In this document: positions 5,392 to 5,660 of the stretch, piece by piece
Layout of the letters: each line of letters starts with the position of its first letter
How positions within the stretch are numbered: position 1 is the stretch's first letter
DNA from: an uncultured Acidimicrobiaceae bacterium
GTDB lineage: Bacteria; Actinomycetota; Acidimicrobiia; Acidimicrobiales; RAAP-2
DNA length: 5,660 nt
Direction of reading: 5' to 3'
Assembly: GCA_937894805.1 (NCBI GenBank)
Contig: CALAYR010000169.1
Coordinates: 1 to 5,660, forward strand
Translations under genes and position numbers: made by a program
Notes under the pieces: generated by a model
What the model saw: the letters and a program-made list of their open reading frames with translations, nothing else
The model's database searches: none
What the model was told of the DNA's origin: nothing

Positions 5392-5660
5392 GAGAAGTCG
5401 CCTCGCCAAATGGGGCTACGCAGATCGTCGTAGAAGACATCGCGCTTCTCTCCGGCAATGGCCGCAAAGACGTCATCACCCCACCGCTCGACACCAAAGA
5501 TTGGTGCGGGCAGGGTCTCGCGAGTAAACCAACCGGCGTCCGAGCATTCAAGTGGGTGAGGATTTAACTCACCACCGATTTGTCGGCAGAGAAAGAGCAT
5601 TGAATAGAGCGGCATGCGTGAGGTGCCATGTCGCAACGTGTCGAGAATTCCCAGGAGTCG
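5388..5660 (-). CDS. NUDIX hydrolase, C-terminal part (5' end beyond the window)
   Basis: Ninety C-terminal residues, open to the edge of the window, so the gene starts outside it. The visible part begins RLLGILDTLRHGTSRMPLYS, then SMLFLCRQIGGEL, a core NUDIX beta-strand hairpin, followed by ECSDAGWF, the family's usual E..DAGWF strand after the catalytic box, and ends in a FGVERWGDDVFAAIAGE segment and a short PIWRGDFS tail. This pattern matches the NUDIX group of about 200 residues with an extra N-terminal domain (COG1051-like, often annotated as ADP-ribose pyrophosphatase). The diagnostic NUDIX box GX5EX7REUXEEXGU would lie upstream, outside the window, so catalysis cannot be judged here. 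Its TGA overlaps the GTG of the downstream GNAT gene. Confidence 0.8.
   Translation of the reverse strand, partial: RLLGILDTLRHGTSRMPLYSMLFLCRQIGGELNPHPLECSDAGWFTRETLPAPIFGVERWGDDVFAAIAGEKRDVFYDDLRSPIWRGDFS

Overview
The window looks like a chromosomal segment of an actinobacterium, perhaps an aquatic Acidimicrobiia-type lineage. The reasons are an F420-dependent PPOX-fold oxidoreductase, an N-acyl-D-amino-acid deacylase with actinobacterial-looking sequence, GTG starts, a probable leaderless promoter and a GC content that looks to be in the mid-50s (by eye). The genus cannot be fixed from sequence alone. There are no rRNA or tRNA genes, CRISPR arrays or insertion sequences; this is mostly dense housekeeping and accessory metabolism.

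Left block (17-3090, minus strand), read in transcription order: an amidohydrolase of the N-acyl-D-amino-acid deacylase type, a PPOX F420 oxidoreductase joined by a TAATG overlap, a GNAT acetyltransferase overlapping that by 11 bases, and after a 50-base gap a small secreted alanine/lysine-rich helical protein. The amidohydrolase is broken by one in-frame TGA at 1672-1674. The reading frame, and recognisable family sequence, continue for another 101 codons to a normal TAA. The simplest reading is a CGA-to-TGA nonsense change in an otherwise intact 574-codon gene.

Middle block (3143-4312, plus strand): a PhnB-like VOC protein followed 33 bases later by a TetR-type repressor, divergent from the amidohydrolase across a 52-base gap. 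That gap holds a plausible promoter whose -10 box lies exactly 6 bases before the amidohydrolase ATG, which predicts a leaderless mRNA.

Right block (4334-5660, minus strand), in transcription order: the 3' end of a NUDIX hydrolase cut by the window edge, a second GNAT acetyltransferase joined by a GTGA overlap, then a HicA toxin / HicB antitoxin pair joined by a TGATG overlap. Just upstream of hicA there is an uncatalogued 47-codon ORF whose TGA forms a GTGA overlap with the outermost possible hicA start. Its N-terminus loosely resembles a ribbon-helix-helix pattern, which is of interest because the HicB here is too short to carry its own DNA-binding domain. These two points (the in-frame TGA and the small ORF before hicA) are the observations most worth checking.
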